NCBI GenBank assembly: GCA_009840135.1
Contig: VXOH01000071.1
Location: 48,545 to 81,361 of the forward strand
Direction of reading: 5' to 3'
Source: Chloroflexota bacterium
GTDB taxonomy: Bacteria > Chloroflexota > Dehalococcoidia > Lucifugimonadales > UBA3495
Length of the DNA: 32,817 bases
A program made the position numbers and the translations under genes. The notes under the pieces are model-generated. The model was not told the DNA's origin and did not search any database. It worked only from the letters and a program-made list of their open reading frames with translations. The number at the start of each line of letters is the position of its first letter. Position 1 is the first letter of the stretch. Shown piece after piece: positions 6,687 through 14,632 of this stretch.

Positions 6687-8333
6687 ATGGAGATATTCGA
6701 CGCCCTTTTTGCCATAGGATTGCTGCTGGTGATGGCCAAGCTGCTGGAGGGGCTCTTCAAGCGCATTGGCATCAATTCCATTTTCGCCTACGCCATCACC
6801 GGGGTCATTCTGGGTCCGGTAACCGGCCTGATTGACGCGGAGAACGACTTCCAGATCATTCTCAACATAGGAATTTTCATCTTCTTCTTCCTGGTCGGAC
6901 TGGACGAACTGGACATATCCGGCTTTCTCCGGTCAATTCGCGGCCGCCTGTTTATCGCCGCCATACTCTCCGTTGCCATCTCCATGGCCGCCTCCCTGGC
7001 AGTTACCACCAACGTTATTTTCGACGTGGGCCTGGACCTGAACTTCACCGACGCCATGGCCGTCGCGGGGGTTTTGTCACTATCCAGCCTGGGTATCGTT
7101 GCCAAGGTGCTGATTGACGAAGACCGGCTGAAAGAGCCGGTAGGCATCCAGATATTCACCGCGGTGGTCATCGCCGAGCTGCTGGTTCTCTTCATCGTCG
7201 GTTTCGCCATCAGCGAACACACCTTCCTGGACGCCCAGGGCCACCTTGATGTGGCGACCAGCGTCGGCCTGCTGCTGGGCCAGTTGGCGGCGTTCACCAT
7301 CGTTACCTGGATAGTCTGCAACAAGCTCATTCCCCGGTTGCTGGTCCTGCTGCATCGGGTATTGCAGGTGCCTCAGCTTTCCTACGGCCTGTTGCTGGGA
7401 GGCCTGTTCCTGGTCATAGTGCTGGCCGAAAAGGTGGGACTGCACGGTACACTGGGCGCCCTGTTGTTCGGCGCGGCCCTTTCACCCCTGCCATATCAGC
7501 TGCGCCACGACTCCATGCCCGGTATGCGAAGCACCGCGGAGGGCCTGTTCGTGCCCTTATTCTTCGCATCGGCAGGACTTAACCTGAACCTGGACTTTCT
7601 GAACCTGCCTCCCGTTACCATCGTGGCCTTGGTGTTTGTGCCCCTGGCCGGAAAATTCGCCGGCGCCATTATCAGCGCCTACATCACCCGGCTGGAAGCG
7701 CCCATTGCCATCGCTTCCGGTTTGATGGCCAAGGGTGTGGCCGAGATTGCCCTGCTGCTGGTTATGCTGCACGGCCACGTTATTAGCGAGGCCCTCTTCT
7801 CGTTGCTGGTCGTCATCATGTTCGGCTATATTCTGCTTACTCCCATGGGAATCAGTCTTGCGATGCGCAGGACCCGTCCTTCGGAAGTAGAAAGCGGGGA
7901 CATGGCGCAGTTGCACCTGCTGGAACGATTTGTCCTGGGCGAAATCCAGGTTAAGGACGTACTGGACAAGACAAGGGTATACCCCGACCAGGATATTACC
8001 GTCCGGAACTTTGTGGACCACTGGACAACACCCGAGCAGCACGATTACGTGGTGGTGGACGGCGGGAAGCTGGCCGGTGTGGTATCCATAAGCCTGCTGC
8101 GTTATCTGCCCCGCACCCAGTGGGCCCAAACCTCGTTGCAGGACGCCCTTCGTCGAGCCACGCCAACGGCGGGGCCGGATGATCAGGTGGAGGACGTATT
8201 GCAGAACATGATTGATAACTCTCTCACAGTGATGCCGGTGGTTGATCCCGACAACGAGCAGTTCCTGGGGTCCATATCCAGCTACGAAATCCTGGAAATA
8301 GTCCTGTTGAACGCCAGTGGACGAGACATTTAG
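6687..8333 (+). CDS. CPA2/Kef-type cation:proton antiporter with C-terminal CBS pair
   Basis: A 548-residue inner-membrane protein. Residues 1 to about 395 are a row of about 12 hydrophobic segments typical of monovalent cation/proton antiporters, with GVILGPVTGLI near the N-terminus, the LSLSSLGIVAKVLIDEDRLK segment around the transport core, and GLMAKGVAEIALLLVMLHG near the end of the membrane part. Instead of the usual nucleotide-binding RCK/TrkA-N domain, residues about 420-545 form two CBS motifs (QVKDVLDKTRVYP... and ...NSLTVMPVVDPDNEQFLGSIS), which often bind adenosine ligands. This predicts Na+ or K+/H+ exchange gated by nucleotide or ionic strength. It seems to be a single-gene unit; the next gene starts 158 bp downstream. 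Confidence 0.93.
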   Translation: MEIFDALFAIGLLLVMAKLLEGLFKRIGINSIFAYAITGVILGPVTGLIDAENDFQIILNIGIFIFFFLVGLDELDISGFLRSIRGRLFIAAILSVAISMAASLAVTTNVIFDVGLDLNFTDAMAVAGVLSLSSLGIVAKVLIDEDRLKEPVGIQIFTAVVIAELLVLFIVGFAISEHTFLDAQGHLDVATSVGLLLGQLAAFTIVTWIVCNKLIPRLLVLLHRVLQVPQLSYGLLLGGLFLVIVLAEKVGLHGTLGALLFGAALSPLPYQLRHDSMPGMRSTAEGLFVPLFFASAGLNLNLDFLNLPPVTIVALVFVPLAGKFAGAIISAYITRLEAPIAIASGLMAKGVAEIALLLVMLHGHVISEALFSLLVVIMFGYILLTPMGISLAMRRTRPSEVESGDMAQLHLLERFVLGEIQVKDVLDKTRVYPDQDITVRNFVDHWTTPEQHDYVVVDGGKLAGVVSISLLRYLPRTQWAQTSLQDALRRATPTAGPDDQVEDVLQNMIDNSLTVMPVVDPDNEQFLGSISSYEILEIVLLNASGRDI

Positions 8334-8491
8334 AGAAACACCTCCTGAATCCTTTTACCCCTGGAGTGGGTGGAACGCCCGCCTGCGTCGGAAAGTAAGG
8401 ATGATGGTGATTTTGGTCAAGAAATTCCCTGCCATTGCCGCCCAATACCGGAAAGATAAGCGCCCCGACCCTTTGTCGAAAGGAGACTGAA

Positions 8492-9421
8492 ATGCCGATA
8501 GACCTGCGCGACCTGGTCAAAAACCCGGAAACAACTCCCTTCTCCCGCCTCAAGTACCTGGTGCGCCAGTCCGAGGAAGACGTAACCCGGTTCATGAACG
8601 AACTGTTCAACCTGGCGGCCCTGGCCAGGGAGGAAGACAACTGGCAGCCGGTGGAGCAGTTCCTGAACCGCTGGGAGGAAATCCTGACGGCGCGGCTGGA
8701 CCTGCCCATGGCCTTTGATACCACACCCTGGGCGCCCTTCACCAAGCCCCTTGCCCAGGCCCGCATCGCCGTCCTGACCACCGGAGGCGTCCACACCTGC
8801 GACCAGGAACCCTTCAACGTGGATGGGGACTGGAGCTTCCGGGAAATCTCCCTGGACACTCCCCTGGAGGACTTTCGGGTGGCCCACACCCACTACGACA
8901 CCAACGGCGTGGCCGAGGACGTGGACGCGGTTTTCGCCATCCACCGCCTCCAGGAACTGGCGGAGGCAGGAATTGTGGGAGAAGCCCACAGTCCCACCTA
9001 CAGCTTCATGGGATATATCTACGACGTGGCCGGCCTGATAGAGGTCAGCGCCCCGGAGGTGGCCCAAAGACTAAAGGATGAAGAGGTGGACGGCGCCGTC
9101 ATCGGCACCACTTGACCCCGCTGCCATCAGTCCGGCGGACTGATCGCCCGCGCCATAGAATCGGTGGGAGTGCCCACGGTGGTGGTAATGGTGGACCGGC
9201 AGAAGGCAGCCACCATGGCTGTGCCCCGGGGTCTCATCCTTCGTTTCCCCTTCGGCCGCCCCTTCGGCGCCCCCGGCAACCCCCAACAACAAAGGGTCGT
9301 CCTGGAAGACGCGCTAGAGGTACTGGCCACAGCCACAGAGCCGGGGAAAATCGTGGCGTCGCCTTACAGGTGGAGAAGGGAAGACTATGGGGAGATTCTA
9401 AGAGAGAGGTACGGGGGATAA
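8492..9421 (+). CDS. GrdB-like reductase family protein, candidate selenoprotein (Sec208 encoded by TGA)
   Basis: Conceptual translation reads through TGA at 9113-9115 as selenocysteine, giving 309 residues. Residues 1-207 end in GAVIGTT. After the TGA the same frame continues PRCHQSGGLIARAIESVGVP and later LRFPFGRPFGAPGNPQQQ, to TAA at 9419-9421. Both halves match the glycine/sarcosine/betaine reductase selenoprotein B family (PF07355 type), including VLTTGGVHTCDQEPFNVDGD and REISLD before the site. The TGA falls exactly where a redox U-x-x-C motif (Sec208-Pro-Arg-Cys211) is expected. A perfect hairpin 10 bases after the TGA has its loop at SECIS-like distance. The ATG at 8492 follows AAAGGAGA. 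True GrdB acts with GrdA and GrdC; neither is nearby, so the substrate is unknown. If not decoded, only a 207-residue product is made. Alternatives are a nonsense mutation or a base error. Confidence 0.8.
9113..9145 (+). promoter_or_regulatory. In-frame TGA with bacterial SECIS-like hairpin
   Basis: TGA at 9113-9115 is followed by ATCAGTCC (9126-9133), loop GGC (9134-9136) and GGACTGAT (9137-9144), a perfect 8-bp stem. The loop begins 19 bases after the TGA and starts with G. From memory, the bacterial SECIS model asks for a stem-loop shortly downstream with a G among the first loop bases and an apical loop about 16-37 bases from the UGA, so it fits. SelB binding is inferred, not shown. Confidence 0.65.
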
Positions 9422-9430
9422 CGGAAAGCT

Positions 9431-10090
9431 CTATTCCTGCGCTGGGCTCACGCTTTGCTCTTCGTTGTTTTCCTCAGCCGGAGCCGGCGGCAGCAAATCA
9501 TCCACCGCAAACTCCACGTCTGGCAGCATGGAAGAAGAAAAACGGTCGCCCCGCCGGTAGATAGTGTGGGTGGAATAGCCACCAGGGCCCGGTCCGGTGA
9601 AGGACTCTATGCAATCTTCAACTAGGTTCATTATCCAGGTTTCGGGGATGTTAGCCTCGGCATAAAGGTTGACTTTGACCTCCCGGTCGTAGGCCAGGGT
9701 AGTGTCGGATATTTCAACGAGCAGCAACACATCCTCGGCGCTGGGAGGTTTGCCCGAATAATCATCTTCTCGAAACCGCAAGATAGCAACATCTGGCTGG
9801 GGAGTGGAGTGTTCGCCTACGAGCACAGGATTCTGGCCGCTAATGGTTACTGCATCCCCCAAGACTCGGCCAAAGACCCTTTCAATACGGCGTACGCCGG
9901 TGGCATGGGGATTACCAATAGGGGCCATAATTATGATCTCTCCGTCAATCAGCTCCAACCGCTCATCCGGTTGCAATATACCCACTTCGGCCATGCGGTA
10001 GTATTCTTCCACCGTGAACTTGCGGGTAACGGGCGCCCTGGAAGTACCGGAAGTTTCCGGCAGGGCCGGAGCCTTGGTTGACGTAGTCAT
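9431..10090 (-). CDS. Uma2 family (DUF820) restriction-endonuclease-fold protein
   Basis: A 219-residue protein with the Uma2 layout: FTVEEYYRMAEVGILQPDERLELIDGEIIIMAPIG (first helix and strand), then TPQPDVAILR, LLLVEISDTTLAYDREVK and YAEANIPETWIMNL. Asp in QPDVAI, Glu in VEIS and Lys in REVK form the expected PD-(D/E)xK catalytic set. These proteins are widespread in Cyanobacteria and Chloroflexota, often in many copies; their role is unknown and a DNA-processing or mobile-element function is usually guessed. The ATG at 10090 was chosen because AGGGTGAGG lies just upstream and the 49 extra residues of the longer frame do not look like protein. It converges with the candidate selenoprotein gene across 9 bp. 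Confidence 0.88.
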   Translation of the reverse strand: MTTSTKAPALPETSGTSRAPVTRKFTVEEYYRMAEVGILQPDERLELIDGEIIIMAPIGNPHATGVRRIERVFGRVLGDAVTISGQNPVLVGEHSTPQPDVAILRFREDDYSGKPPSAEDVLLLVEISDTTLAYDREVKVNLYAEANIPETWIMNLVEDCIESFTGPGPGGYSTHTIYRRGDRFSSSMLPDVEFAVDDLLPPAPAEENNEEQSVSPAQE

Positions 10091-10279
10091 AGCCTCACCC
10101 TCGCAAGGATGTATGTGCTCGCCTGATGGGCTGGCGTTGCTGGTGAATAAACTGATGATAAACTGTCTCCAATAGGCATTCAACCGCTGTTTGTCACTCT
10201 TCTCCGATTGCCCACCCCACTTCCACTTTATAATCATTATTAAAAGCCATCCGATATCTGAGAAATTGCCCCAAAACTG

Positions 10280-10308
10280 TTGACAGCCTTTCCAAGTTTG
10301 CCTACAAT
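10280..10308 (+). promoter_or_regulatory. Strong sigma-70-like promoter of the DUF1800-DUF1501-NHL unit
   Basis: TTGACA (10280-10285, exact consensus) and TACAAT (10303-10308, five of six) are separated by exactly 17 bases. Transcription would start near 10315, giving a leader of about 60 bases before the ATG at 10377, which has GGAGG eight bases upstream. This is the best promoter in the window and agrees with the uniform C-ending codon use of the genes it drives. Confidence 0.75.
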
Positions 10309-10376
10309 CCCCGATAAGTCATTGGGTAGAATTGCGACCCGTGAACAGGCAACTAAAATCTAATAGGAGGCATCGG

Positions 10377-11777
10377 ATGTCAAATAAAGAAGACCTGGCG
10401 TTAATGGCTCACCTGATGCGGCGTGCCGGCTTCGGCGCCAACCGGGACGAGTTGGAAGCCCTTGTTGAAAAGGGTTACGACGCGGTGGTGGACGAATTGG
10501 TCGATCCCCCCGAAGATCGCCATGGCGGCAAGGCCGAATTGCTGCTTCGCTATCATCCCGGCGTCCTTCTTCCCGGCGGCAACCCGGTGATGGGTCAGGC
10601 CAACTGGCTCTACAACATGGTCAGCACCGACAAGCCCCTGGAAGAGAAGATGGCCCTTTTCTGGCACCATGTGTTCGCCACCGGCAACTCCAAGCTGGAT
10701 AACTGCGACCAGATGCTCACCCAGATTGAAATGTTCCGCGAGCTTGGTATGGGCAATTACCAGGACCTGATCCTGGAGCTTTCTCGCAACCCGGCCATGA
10801 TTTACTGGCTGGACAATAACGAGAACCACCGCGACGCTGTGAACGAGAACTGGGGACGTGAACTGCTGGAGCTCTTTACCATGGGCGTCAGCAACTACAC
10901 CGAGGTGGACGTTCGGGAGGCCTCCCGCGCCTTTACCGGCTGGACCATCACCCCCAAGCTTCCCCGCCAGCCCTACGGCCGCTATCCCTGGCGGTTTGAG
11001 TACCGGGAAGAGGACCACGACTTCGAGGAGAAGACTTTCCTCGGACAGTCCGGCAACTTCAATGGCGAGGACATCATTGACATCGTGGTGAAGGAGCCGG
11101 CCACCGCCCGCTTCATTTGCCGCCACCTTTACAACTTCTTCGTGGCCGACGAGCCCCAGGTTCCCGCCTGGACCATCGAGCCCGCCCGCGACGAGGAAGC
11201 ACTGGACGCGATGTGCAACGTCTTCGAAGAGTCCAACTACGAGATTCGCGAAGTCCTGCGCTTCATGCTCAAGTCCGACTTCTTCAAGGAAGCCCGCTAC
11301 CAGAAGATCAAGAGCCCGGCTGAAGTTGTAGCCAGCACCATGAAGATGGTCGGCTCCTACCAGTTCCCGGATCCTGGTCTTGCCAAGATCTGCCGTGAGC
11401 CCGGCTACATGGGACAGGACATCCTGGATCCCCCCAGCGTGGAAGGCTGGCACACCGGCTCCGAGTGGATTAACAGCGGCTCCCTGCTGGCCCGCATTAA
11501 CTTTGTCGCCGACAGCGTGACCAAGACCTCGCTGCCTGGCATGCAGAGCATCATCGGCCACATGAAGAGCCAGAACGTCACTACTCCCGAGGAACTGCTG
11601 GAAGGCTGTCTCGACAGCATGGGTTTCCTGGCCCTCAGCGAAGAGACCCGGAACGAGCTCAGCAACCATGCCCGGGCTGGTGGCAACATGGACTGGAGCG
11701 ATGAGGCCGCCGCCGGTACCCGTATCGGCGAGATGATGGCCCTGATCAGCGCCACCACCGAGTACCAATTCGCCTAG
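10377..11777 (+). CDS. DUF1800 family protein
   Basis: A 466-residue protein beginning MSNKEDLALMAHLMRRAGFG, the usual DUF1800 start, then PLEEKMALFWHHVFATGNSK (about residues 83-102), NENWGRELLELFTMG (about 156-170) and AFTGWTI. The ATG at 10377 follows TAGGAGG; an upstream frame start at 10332 is not supported. DUF1800 proteins are nearly always paired with DUF1501 proteins, as here, 49 bp downstream. Their biochemical role is unknown; they are common in Planctomycetes, Proteobacteria and Chloroflexota. Codon use is strongly biased to C/G-ending codons (GAC, CGC, CTG, ATC), as in highly expressed genes. No signal peptide is seen at the N-terminus. Confidence 0.92.
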   Translation: MSNKEDLALMAHLMRRAGFGANRDELEALVEKGYDAVVDELVDPPEDRHGGKAELLLRYHPGVLLPGGNPVMGQANWLYNMVSTDKPLEEKMALFWHHVFATGNSKLDNCDQMLTQIEMFRELGMGNYQDLILELSRNPAMIYWLDNNENHRDAVNENWGRELLELFTMGVSNYTEVDVREASRAFTGWTITPKLPRQPYGRYPWRFEYREEDHDFEEKTFLGQSGNFNGEDIIDIVVKEPATARFICRHLYNFFVADEPQVPAWTIEPARDEEALDAMCNVFEESNYEIREVLRFMLKSDFFKEARYQKIKSPAEVVASTMKMVGSYQFPDPGLAKICREPGYMGQDILDPPSVEGWHTGSEWINSGSLLARINFVADSVTKTSLPGMQSIIGHMKSQNVTTPEELLEGCLDSMGFLALSEETRNELSNHARAGGNMDWSDEAAAGTRIGEMMALISATTEYQFA

Positions 11778-11826
11778 CCGGTCCTGCATACGGACCATCC
11801 GAACTGACTTTAAGAAGGAGGAACCA

Positions 11827-12957
11827 ATGACTTCAACGAAGAAGGATCCGGTCATCGTAGTACTGCAGCTCACCGGCGGCAACGACTACATGAACACGGT
11901 TATTCCCTACAACGACCCCCTCTATTTTGAGAACCGGCCCAACGTCGGTTACAAGATGGAAGACATCATTAAGGTGGACGACAACCTCGGCTTCATGCCC
12001 GCCATGGGTCCCATCAAGGAAATGTATGACCAGGGCAAGGTCGCAGTCATCCACGGAATCGGCTATCCCGATTCCCCGCGCTCCCACTTCCGCTCCATGG
12101 ACATCTGGCACACCTGTGAGCCGGACAAGGTCGGGACGGAAGGCTGGGCCGGCCGCCTGGCTCGCGAACTGGACCCCAACAAGGAAAACGTTTTGACCGC
12201 CATTAACTTCGGTCATGGCCTGCCCCGGGCCCTGGCAGTGCCGGGCGTCCCCGTTGCCGCCATCTCCGACCTGGGCACCTACGGCCTTCTGACCGGCATC
12301 AGCGACCAGGACCAGCGGGCCAAGGCCCTCGACCTGTTCAGCCGCATGTACTCCCCCACCGTGGGCGGCAGCTTCGTCACTGACTACCTGCGCTCCACCG
12401 GCACGGAAGCCATGATCGGCGCCGACATCGTCAAGGTCGCTCCCGAGCGCTACAGCTCCAACGTAGAATATCCCAGCTCTGCCATCGCCCAGCACCTGCG
12501 CGACATCGCCCAGGTTTACATGGCCGACCTCGGCACCCGGGTCTTCTACACCCAGCACGCCAGCTTCGACACCCACGCCGGCGAGTATGCTGCTCACCCG
12601 GCCCTGTGGAAGGACATCTCCGAGGGCGTGTCCGCTTTCTTCGAGGACCTGAAGGAGCACAACACCGGCGAGAACGTGATCATGTACCTGTTCTCCGAGT
12701 TCGGCCGCCGCGTCCGTGACAACGGCTCCGGCACCGACCACGGCGCAGCCGGCGTAGCCTTCGCCATCGGCGACGGCGTCACGGGCGGCATGTACGGCGA
12801 GTACCCGTCCCGCGAAGCCAAGGACCTGGAGCAGGGCGACCTGGTCCCCAACTACGACTTCCGCGGCGCTTACACCACCATCGTGGAAGACTGGTTCGGC
12901 ATGGACGCCACTCCCCTCGTCAATGGCAACTTCGAGAAGATGAGCTACCTGAAGTAA
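11827..12957 (+). CDS. DUF1501 family protein lacking the usual Tat signal
   Basis: A 376-residue protein of the sulfatase/alkaline-phosphatase-like DUF1501 family. It shows LQLTGGNDYMNTVIPYNDPLY at the start (first 20 residues of the motif), HGIGYPDSPRSHFRSMDIWH near 77-96, TQHASFDTHAGE near 242-253, and LFSEFGRRVRDNGSGTDHGA near 288-307, a probable metal-site region. Family members usually carry a twin-arginine signal; this one starts MTSTKKDPVIVVLQL, directly at the first strand, so it may be cytosolic. GGAGG lies 6 bases before the ATG. It is coupled with the DUF1800 gene. The enzymatic activity is not established for the family. Confidence 0.92.
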   Translation: MTSTKKDPVIVVLQLTGGNDYMNTVIPYNDPLYFENRPNVGYKMEDIIKVDDNLGFMPAMGPIKEMYDQGKVAVIHGIGYPDSPRSHFRSMDIWHTCEPDKVGTEGWAGRLARELDPNKENVLTAINFGHGLPRALAVPGVPVAAISDLGTYGLLTGISDQDQRAKALDLFSRMYSPTVGGSFVTDYLRSTGTEAMIGADIVKVAPERYSSNVEYPSSAIAQHLRDIAQVYMADLGTRVFYTQHASFDTHAGEYAAHPALWKDISEGVSAFFEDLKEHNTGENVIMYLFSEFGRRVRDNGSGTDHGAAGVAFAIGDGVTGGMYGEYPSREAKDLEQGDLVPNYDFRGAYTTIVEDWFGMDATPLVNGNFEKMSYLK

Positions 12958-13036
12958 TCGGGTGCCCGAACTCGAAACCTGGCGCTCAATCGAGTAGCCC
13001 GATTCCAGAATCGCAGCCAACCCAGATTGAGTTTGA

Positions 13037-13077
13037 GGGCCGGGTGAACTCTCCCAACCGGGGCGGTTCCCCGGCCC
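13037..13077 (+). promoter_or_regulatory. Branched inverted repeat between DUF1501 and NHL genes
   Basis: GGGCCGGG (13037-13044) pairs with CCCGGCCC (13070-13077), and the intervening bases contain a second small hairpin (AACCG...CGGTT). A TTATT stretch follows but no run of Ts. It could be a leaky terminator, a processing site or an mRNA-stabilising structure that sets different levels for the two upstream genes and the NHL gene, which has its own AGAGGAGG site 36 bp later. Confidence 0.45.
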
Positions 13078-13112
13078 TTATTACTGAAAACTAACGCCAA
13101 GAGGAGGCGAAA

Positions 13113-14144
13113 ATGGCACAGAATACTGTAGCCGCCGGGCGAGCCTGGCTTTACAGCCACAACATCGGCCGCAATGGCGCCGCCGGTATGGGCTTCAGCC
13201 AGCCCGTCAGCATTGCCGCTGCCAAGGATGGTGTCCTGTATGTGACCAACCGGGCCACTGAGCAGAATCCGGGCGGCATCCGCGTTACCAAGTTTACCGC
13301 TGACCAGGAGTACCTGGGCGAGTTCGGCCGCCAGGGCCTGGCCTACGGCAGCGACGAACCCACCACCTTCACCTGGATTTCCGGCGTGGCCCTGGACAGC
13401 GAGGGCAACGTCTACGTAGCCGACGAGTGGCAGTGCCGCGTGGCCGTCTTTGACGCTGACGGCGCACCCCTTAGCGGCTTCGGAGTTAAGGGCGAGGGCG
13501 AAGGCGAATTGAGCGGTCCCGCCGGCATGGCCTTCGACGCCGACGATAACCTGTGGGTCGTCAACTCCTTCAACAGCCGCATCCAGAAGTTCACCAAGGA
13601 CGGCCAGTTCATCAGCGGCTTTGGTTCCAAGGGCGACGCCGAGGGCCAGTTCGAAATGCCCGACGGCATCGAAATCGACGCCAACGGCGACCTCTACATC
13701 GCTGACTGGGGCAACAACCGGATCCAGAAGTTCACCCCCGGTGGCACCCACCTTCGCACCTTTGCACACCAGGTCAACGGTCGGGATGCCCTGAATCATC
13801 CCACCGACGTTACCGTGGACGGCGAAGGCGATGTGTATGTCACCGACTGGATGAACGACCGCGTGGTCATTTATGACCCCGAAGCCAAGCCTATCGCGTA
13901 CCTGGAAGGCGACGCCGTTGAGGTCTCCAAGTGGGGCCAGATGGGTCTGGACGCCAACCCGGACATGGTCAAGGCCCGCCGACGGGTTCCCGACCTGATC
14001 GAGCAGCAGCGCCGCTTCGTTAAGCCGGCCGCTCTGACTTTTGACCGGGACACCAACATGCTCTTCGTGGTGGACACCGCCCGCAACCGCGTGCAGGTGT
14101 ACGAAAAGGACCACGAGTACATGGACCCGCAGATTAACCTGTAG
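13113..14144 (+). CDS. NHL-repeat beta-propeller protein
   Basis: A 343-residue protein made of repeating units such as GVALDSEGNVYVADEWQCRV, GMAFDADDNLWVVNSFNSRI, GIEIDANGDLYIADWGNNRI and DVTVDGEGDVYVTDWMNDRV, each preceded by FGxxGxxxGxF-type turns. This is a six-bladed NHL propeller, related to SMP-30-like and TRIM-NHL folds that bind ligands, RNA or protein, or act as lyases. No signal peptide is visible (MAQNTVAAGRAWLYSH), in line with the two genes upstream. A strong terminator follows, so it is the last gene of the unit. Codon use matches that of the DUF1800 and DUF1501 genes. The exact function is unknown. Confidence 0.9.
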   Translation: MAQNTVAAGRAWLYSHNIGRNGAAGMGFSQPVSIAAAKDGVLYVTNRATEQNPGGIRVTKFTADQEYLGEFGRQGLAYGSDEPTTFTWISGVALDSEGNVYVADEWQCRVAVFDADGAPLSGFGVKGEGEGELSGPAGMAFDADDNLWVVNSFNSRIQKFTKDGQFISGFGSKGDAEGQFEMPDGIEIDANGDLYIADWGNNRIQKFTPGGTHLRTFAHQVNGRDALNHPTDVTVDGEGDVYVTDWMNDRVVIYDPEAKPIAYLEGDAVEVSKWGQMGLDANPDMVKARRRVPDLIEQQRRFVKPAALTFDRDTNMLFVVDTARNRVQVYEKDHEYMDPQINL

Positions 14145-14171
14145 GCCCAGGGCAGAATCGGCACAAACCCA

Positions 14172-14203
14172 AGGGGCGGGAAATGTTCCCGCCCCTGTTT
14201 TTT
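14172..14203 (+). terminator. Rho-independent terminator after the NHL gene
   Basis: AGGGGCGGGAA (14172-14182) and TTCCCGCCCCT (14186-14196) form a perfect 11-bp stem with loop ATG, followed by GTTTTTT. It lies 27 bp after the NHL stop codon. Confidence 0.92.
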
Positions 14204-14233
14204 CGGTAGAAATGAGCCCCCGCAGATGCCCAG

Positions 14234-14629
14234 CTAAAGCTCGGTAAAGCGAATCACTCCGGAAGCAGCATTCATGGTGAACTCGTACCGGCAGATTACG
14301 TCCCTTCCGACTACTGCGTCCAGTTCGTGTCCAATCCCTCGCAACGGCAGGCTCCGAATAGGACCGTTAACCGTAAAATCCAAGACCGGAATATACATAT
14401 TGGTTCCAAATGTGGGAAAAGTGCCCCTGCCTGTTGCGCTCACCGTCTCGTGCGATTGACCTCGGGGCAACAATAGGCTTTCCGCGAGGTCTAAATCAAT
14501 GCTCGACCACGCAGCTCCAGTGTCCAGCAGTGCCGTACCGTCGCGCCCCTGTACATTAATGCGAATTACTGGACCGATGACTCTGATGTAGTCGGCCGGT
14601 GAGATGCTGTACTCGATAACGTTGCCCAA
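14234..14629 (-). CDS. Retropepsin-like aspartic protease
   Basis: A 131-residue protein with a single retroviral-type protease domain. The catalytic motif is LLDTGAAWSSID (Asp at about residue 36), followed by the flap region and the GIGHELDAVVGRDVI segment that carries the psi-loop hydrophobics and a Gly-Arg-Asp. Such proteases work as homodimers. The frame begins with a TTG at 14629 and no ATG is available upstream of the fold, so the start is provisional. The gene follows the DUF5678 gene by 3 bp; such pairs look co-translated, and the small partner may be a substrate or regulator. The target is unknown. Confidence 0.82.
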   Translation of the reverse strand: MGNVIEYSISPADYIRVIGPVIRINVQGRDGTALLDTGAAWSSIDLDLAESLLLPRGQSHETVSATGRGTFPTFGTNMYIPVLDFTVNGPIRSLPLRGIGHELDAVVGRDVICRYEFTMNAASGVIRFTEL

Positions 14630-14632
14630 AGT

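Noticed and set aside
8492-9421. Alternative genetic code with TGA read as an amino acid throughout
   Set aside because: TGA ends several intact genes here at the expected length (for example queA, sufS and the HicB-like gene), so reading of TGA must be site-specific.
9112-9564. Separate gene in another frame downstream of the TGA
   Set aside because: The 150-codon frame starting at 9112 overlaps the selenoprotein continuation and Uma2, is Arg/Pro/Gly-rich and matches no fold.
10401-13020. Long open frames antisense to DUF1800 and DUF1501 (over 390 codons each)
   Set aside because: They are mirror frames caused by strong C/G-ending codon bias of the real genes. The translations are Val/Gly/His-rich and match no family.
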